A stretch of DNA of 64,000 nucleotides, taken from contig JADCRB010000013.1 of assembly GCA_021464245.1 (NCBI GenBank), positions 2,483,702-2,547,701 on the forward strand, given 5' to 3'. Position 1 is the stretch's first letter; every line of letters starts with the position of its first letter. A program made the translations under genes and the position numbers. Positions 58,110-64,000 of the stretch are shown one piece after another. Under the pieces are notes generated by a model, which worked only from the letters and a program-made list of their open reading frames with translations, did not search any database and was not told the origin of the DNA. The DNA comes from Carallia brachiata (taxonomy: Eukaryota > Streptophyta > Magnoliopsida > Malpighiales > Rhizophoraceae).

Positions 58110-59803
58110 TTAACTAATGGATGGCAACATGGGGTCCATGCCAAGTCCAGATCCCCCAAAACCACCAGGCTCAGTATGCTTCACCCTGCCAAAATAACGG
58201 ATGTGACGCAAAAGCCTCGCCAGAAAGGTGTTATGGCAAATAGTTGAGCTATCGCAGACAACAGCTACATGTTTGCGTGCCCTTGTGATGGCCACATTCA
58301 TTCTCCTGCTATCTCCCAGAAATCCGACAGCCCCTAGATTGTTTGAGCGTACCTGGTAGACAAAAATAACATGTCATGTACTTTCTGAGTCATAGAACAA
58401 TTTTAAACCACATAAAGAGGAGTACATGGATTTCAAGCTTCCGAGTATCACTATAACGCAGAAGATTGCAACTACTGCAAGCAATTCAAATGTAAATCAT
58501 CAAAAATTTTTGCTCGCACAACTCACACAATGTGACAGCATAAAACTTAATAGTCTTATACCATGGAAATAATGACAGCATCGGCCTCACGGCCTTGGAA
58601 GCTATCGATGGTTGCAACCTCAATACCAGCAGCTTCCGCAAGTTCATCAAGCTTCTCCCTCAAAAGCTGTACCTGAGCAACATAAGGCGATTGCACTGCA
58701 ATAGCTGTTGGTCTAACACCTGCACAATAGATGAAATAAGAATTTATTGAGATCAGCCCCCCAACAAGCAAAACATGGGTAACTTCCCAGTTACACCTTT
58801 GTGTCCAATAAAACTAGCATGGATACAATCAATCCCTCGCAATATTTGGCAGCAACGGAACCTACACACTAACTTTAATGTATCAATGATAAGAAGGCAC
58901 AGATGACATGGCCGGCAAAGTGCGAAATCAACTCCCCTAACAGAAGATAATAACCCAAAAAGGCACAATTATGAAGCAACAATTATGTCGTTGGTATTTA
59001 ATTCACTCATTGAAAATCTGCATTCCCACATAAGTGGCTAGCTAGAATTCCATGTTTTATTTCACGTAGACCCATAGATATAGCTTTTATTGATAACTTC
59101 GATATTATAGGAGCTGAAGTGGAAAAACAGATTGGTATTGAGGAAAAAATAGATCCAGTAACTCTGGTGCAAAGCTTTCTTATTCACTCAGCAAAGGCGA
59201 GTCCTTTTCAAACTGAGGGGATGACAGACTGATGTATAGCATCAACCTCTGCTATGATATCAATGTCTGCAAATGGATATAACTACGTCTTGTGAAGCAG
59301 GGATGAATATCGCACAGCACAAGTCTGAAAGATAGCAAGCACACAGAATAGGATCTGCATGTCAAGAAGAGCACACGTGCAAACATGTATACTGAAGCAA
59401 AGACAAGGCACATGCTCCTTACAGTGAGAATAGCAACCCTCACTAGTTAACCTTGTTGCAGAGACCAGAATCATGATGAAAAATCAAATCGAGATGATCC
59501 ATTTTTCAGCTATACCATAAAATAAAAGAATAAAGCTGACAGGCAATGGTGATCTGGGCAATAGATATAACTTGCAACATTTTTAGTCTGTACAATTCTC
59601 ATCACTAAAGTAATACCTCAGAATTAATATTCAATTGAGATTGCTAATTCCTAACGTCTAGTCCACATATATTGAAGGCTTAGATTTTGACAAGGTGTCC
59701 CACCAAATGAAACAAAGTCAAGTTGAATAAATTTAACAAAAATGATAAGTAAGAGGAAAAGGTGGTAAAATAATATGCAAATTACAGGACTCATGAAGTC
59801 GAA

Positions 59804-59837
<34 letters not shown>

Positions 59838-62800
59838 GGGAAAGGCAGGTAATCTTCATTGGTTCGCCTAAGGAGAGGGCCTGCTTGACACCACCAAATT
59901 GAGCCTGTGCATGCTTTGTACCTTGGCACGCCTATAGCAACTATGAAATGGCCAATCAAAATCATGAAGAACATTTTGCCAGCACCTCATTAAATAAGCA
60001 TCTAACATATATGTCATCAATTTAACCCATGTGCATGTGATTTTTTTTGACCACATTAATATTTTCAGCATCCCTGATCGGCATTCTTAAAGTTATTCCA
60101 CAACAAGAAGTTAATTGCATCAGTGACAGGCTTAATTCATCATCAACAAAGATCCTCGATAGCAGTTAGAACGTACAAATTTGTTTTATATCCAGTAGAA
60201 GAGAACATCTACCTGCATAGATCAAGGAAAACACATGCTGCACGACAATATCTGCCTCTCCTTCATTATAAAATGAGCCTGTTCCAGCAGGGTCTAGATG
60301 CTCTTCACAGCCTATAGACAAACTTCCATATGGCAGTCTTGTGTCTAGTAACAGCAATGGGCATCGAGTTATCCACGTAGGCTGCAATAAGACGTATACA
60401 TGGTCAAACACTCTGGATGCCTAAAATGTAAAATGCCAGAAGAAAAATTCCACGTAGGAGCTTGAGTCAGCAAAGGTGGTTATGGCCAACGAGCAAAAAG
60501 TACGAGGCAAGCCAGACTAAAAACAAAAACCAAGAGAAGCCCACTTTACCGCTAAATTATAATGAGGAAAATGAATTGCTTTGACGAAAGAAAATTACAT
60601 TTTCAATGAAATTCAATGGTATCCACGGTGATAGTGAAACTCATTTGGTTTTTAAGTCATTACCCATGTTATTTGCTGTGAGAATGTGTGTTTTTCCAGA
60701 ATGTGGCTGATCAAATTGGCAACTGTGACTTCCTTAACGAGGATTAATGGAAAATGGCAAGCCTAAAGCATAAATGTATCTCATATAATTCTAAGTCATT
60801 GCAAAGAGGCCTCTACCTTAACAAATGGAGAATCTACAAGAAGATGATAGGCCACGGTAGGTGAGGACTTTAATAACCCCCCATACATCTCCTTGGAGGC
60901 CCAACTAGATATTGCATCATTCATACGGTATTGTATTGTCAACTTAGTGGCGAGAACACCATCATGCAATTTGGCAGCTCTCTCCAGCAGAGATACGCCG
61001 AGGCCTCCCTCCAAGGCTTTTCTGGAAAGAATAACTGGAGCCAGTTGGCATTGATCTCCAGCAAGAATACAGCGCTTACCCTGTAATATAGGGATCCAGC
61101 ATGAAGGTTCAATTGCCTGTGCTGCTTCATCGACAACAACTAGGTCAAAAGTATCCAGCCTTCGAATCAATGGATCAGCTGCTCCAGTGTTAGTTGCAAG
61201 GACTACTTGTGCACTTGATAGAACTTCCTTGACAGTTTCCTTCTCCTTCTTCTTCAGTGTCTTGCCCAGCTGTTTTAACAGTTGGCGTATGCCTGCAGCC
61301 AAAGAGTCATCCTTCAAGCAATGTCTCAGGTCCTTTCTTAGATCAGACTTTTTCCTTTCCAACTCTGATAGAAAAGTTGCGAGCTTCATATTCACTATTT
61401 CACCTAAAGACTTTGAAGCCACAGTAGCAGAAATGCGTGCTGGATTTCCAACTCGCACTAGTTTTAACCCAGTATCTGAAAGCTTTTCAACCATATTATC
61501 AATTGCTGCATTTGTAGGCGCTGTCACAAGCACCCTTTCACCTTGCTGAACAGCAAGGAAAATAAGCTCCTTAAGCAGACCTGACTTCCCAGTGCCTGGA
61601 GGCCCTTGGATTACCAGCAATGGCCGTTTTCTGTTCAATCCCAAGGCAATTGCTCTTTGCTGTGAACCATCAAATGTTTTACTTCTTAATGAGTCCTCCA
61701 TAAGTGATTCATCCCACTCTACCAACTGGTTCTCTTCTAACCATGCAACATCTTCCTTGTCACCAAACAAGGTAGCAACAACAGCAATTGAAGGATTTCT
61801 CTTCTGCAAGCCATTCTTCTGAAGCAGCATTAAGGCCTCACAATTACGCTTCAAAAGAAAATCAGAACAAGCAATTAAAATGCATGTAAGTCGCAGCAAA
61901 CACATAAAACAGAAGCTGAGAAAAGTGAGTTTTGAATGTATACAAAGATGTCTCAACAATTGACCACCCAAAAAAATGCATAATTAAAAATAGCGCTGCA
62001 GATGTGACCTGGTATTGTAGTGGGCACCAGATACACTATCTGCCAACCATAAATGGGAATCTAGTTTTGACATAAAATCTACGGCCCAAGTTCAAATACG
62101 TACATCAATTTATAGATATGTTCTGTGTAAAAAAAGGTATATTCTTCGTGTGCATCTTCTTTAAGGGCTATAGCTGTAGCCTAACGGTTAAAATGGAAAT
62201 CTGGGACCAAATGGTCTCACGTTCAAGTCCCACACTTCACCTGTCAAAAAAAAAAAAAAAGGCATAACTTCTTTATCAATCCCTTACATGCCGTAAGTTG
62301 AACGTCCATCACTCCCAATCCAATTAGCTTCTTACTTTCCATTGCATTCAGCTACCTTCTCCAATGTTTCATCTTTGTTGTATAATGGGTGATGTGAGGT
62401 GCAGAATAGCATCATGAACAGGAATGGGCTTATAATCATTAATATAATGGTTCACAAAATATTGCCAAGCTCCCTAGTAATAATATTTTGTCTCCACGAA
62501 ATAGAAATGCAAAGAATAACTAGAAGGAACCAGATACCTCGTATGTAACAGTATCAGCAAGTCCTGGAATACGATCAATGCGCACACTCTTGCCAAAGAG
62601 TTTGGAGAAGGTGGGATCACCATGGCGAGATTCTAGAGCTAGACTGATGCTACAACCATCCTCACCAAGATTGTTTACAAACCCCTGCAAACAAGAAGTT
62701 GCGCCGGCACCCCTGCTATCGCATGTCCTCACACAAACCATATCTCCGGAGAAAGGGTTGTAGGGGGCAATTTGTGATTCCCGTCAATCCTAAATGATAC

Positions 62801-64000
62801 TAAATGCATTCCTCCTAATCCTGTATAGTCATCCGAATTTCCACATTACTCAACAAGCAATTATCGTTCTAAACAATAAGTCCCTGCTTCCAAAAAACAA
62901 TACAAAGAAAATTAGTCAGGGAAGCGATAAATTACTAAGCAACCTGTAGATGTGCTAACTGCATACAAGTTGCAGATGGTGTCACAAAGCTCTTGCTGAG
63001 CCTGGCTGTGGCTGACCAGGAATTCAATTGGTCTAGAGACATCAGAACTTTCATCAGGTGTAGGAACAGCATCCAACTCCTCCTGAGTAAATTCCAATTC
63101 AGCATCCCGCTCTATACGGAGCACTTCAGACATTTTCTGCGTAAACTCATCAATACTTCGCTGTATAGCCTTAGCCTTCTCCAAGTCCATTCCTAAGACT
63201 CCTTGCACAGGCTTTGGTTGAGATGCCTTGCGAGCAATTGCTCTATGCTGAGCTGCAAATGCACCATCTCAGACCAAATCCAAAAATTTACTCCTTCAAG
63301 AAAACAACAAAAAGAACACTACGTACACCCTAGAGAGGCTACAAGTCCACAACTGTCAACTATTTGGCTAAAACAAAATTCTTAAGCTGTGCTAAGCAAA
63401 AAAATGACTCCATATGTCAAATTCCCAATATTTTAACTTGATTACTCAACAAAACAACCAATTATTCTAAATTTCATATTACTGAAAGGTTGCTCTTCCT
63501 ATCAGCAACGTCAGCCAAGGGGGGAAAAATAGAAAAACCTGAACGAGCAATCTCCTTGAGCAACTTCCAGGACTCGGTCTCACGCCAATCTTGAACAGAC
63601 CCTTTACTCTGAAGCTCCTGAAGAACGTCGCGCAATTCCCTCTGGAAGTGATCAAACAAGGTTGGGTAGTGGGTGCAGGCCTTCAAGCAGATAGCCTCCA
63701 GCCCTGGAGGCATAGGAATAGCATTAAGGTAAGGCTGAGCCTGTATTACAAAAGTCAATCCTGGACCCATTCTCTGCCTCAGCTCCGAGAACTCTCCTTG
63801 AGCCTCTGCTGCTACAAAATAACTTGCCATCGCTCTTATCCCCAGGCTGATCCACTTTACAACACTTTTCCCCAGTTCCTTCCTCCCCAAAGGGTCTCCA
63901 TTCTGATACAAAGCACGCACATTTACCTTCTTTTCCTCCTGCTGCTGCTCTTCCTCCTCCACAGCTTCTTCACGGGTACTAATTCTAGTTTTAGTTCTAA
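58110..64000 (-). CDS. UPF1/SMUBP2-like SF1 helicase, plastid type (5' partial)
   Basis: Seven exons on the minus strand: 64000-63539 (open to the window edge), 63252-62944, 62820-62538, 61848-60817, 60381-60213, 58719-58562 and 58352-58110. They cover about 884 residues of a protein of roughly 960 in other plants (the Arabidopsis At5g35970 type). All introns are GT-AG. SF1B helicase motifs are present: GPPGTGKS (Walker A), VVVDEAAQ (Walker B), GDQCQLAP, QYRMN, ATIDSFQGREADAV and VAITRARKH. The N-terminal part (AMASYFVAAE...LRDVLQEL) is specific to this plant group. The missing N-terminus probably holds a transit peptide; the cellular role is poorly known. Exon 3 lacks one base at about 62747-62750 (LSPGDM reads LSPEIW), which breaks the frame as written. 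Confidence 0.92.
59807..59834. repeat. (GA)n microsatellite in helicase intron 5
   Basis: About 14 GA units within the 1.5-kb intron (58720-60212). The rest of that intron shows no other feature. Confidence 0.9.
62164..62260 (+). mobile_element. Short tRNA-derived SINE in helicase intron 3
   Basis: About 82 bases starting GGGCTATAGCTGTAGCC, with an A-box-like TAGCCTAACGGTTAAAA and a B box CGTTCAAGTCC, then a 15-A tail. CTTCTTTA occurs directly before (62156-62163) and just after (62268-62275), within a longer GCAT..CTTCTTTA match, as a target duplication. It is antisense to the helicase. The absence of an acceptor stem and the poly(A) tail argue against a real tRNA gene. Confidence 0.72.

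Noticed and set aside
62164..62260. Functional tRNA gene
   Set aside because: A and B boxes are present but no acceptor stem pairing is visible and a poly(A) tail with target duplication follows, so it is a SINE.

Overview
This is AT-rich plant nuclear DNA, most likely from a woody eudicot. The genes have short exons, GT-AG introns and plastid-type proteins, and sit among many small transposons and microsatellites. A Sapindales (Citrus-like) origin is only an impression from protein similarity. One unresolved base (21172) and several odd single-base indels suggest draft-quality sequence.

Layout. (1) 1-15.8 kb is transposon-rich: a decayed exon-2 copy of a BAHD acyltransferase split by a hAT-like element (1.8-3.3 kb), a full-length RTE-type LINE with a 21-bp target duplication (4.6-7.8 kb) nested in a MITE, and several other MITEs. 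(2) 15.8-52.2 kb is a tandem segmental duplication of about three units (A 15.8-29.3, B 29.3-41.6, C 41.6-52.2). Each unit carries one two-exon BAHD acyltransferase of the benzyl alcohol O-benzoyltransferase/HSR201-like group. Only the unit B gene (35488-37471, 460 aa) reads intact from start to stop; the A and C copies have clean second exons but frameshifted first exons. Unit B ends with a dead copy of the first exon of a BolA gene. Unit C runs into the complete BolA gene (50885-53783), so the duplication breakpoint lies in BolA intron 1. (3) 53.8-64 kb is single-copy: a small secreted peptide precursor of the IDA/IDL abscission-signal family (56793-57050, minus) and a seven-exon plastid-type UPF1/SMUBP2-like SF1 helicase (58110-64000, minus, 5' end outside the window).

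Because the units are paralogous, each later insertion can be read against an empty site in another unit. This gives well-defined ends for a Mutator-like MITE containing an exact 456-bp tandem duplication, a second Mutator-like MITE with a 9-bp TSD, a tRNA-derived SINE with a perfect 15-bp TSD, a poly(A)-tailed retroposed segment of unknown parent, a TRIM-like small LTR element, a 5'-truncated LINE in a BAHD intron, and a hAT-like element carrying a foreign GC-richer segment with a 113-codon ORF.

The genes do not form a pathway. The BAHD cluster would make volatile or defence esters, BolA works in Fe-S/glutaredoxin biology of organelles, the helicase is probably plastidial, and the IDA-like peptide would signal cell separation or stress outside the cell.
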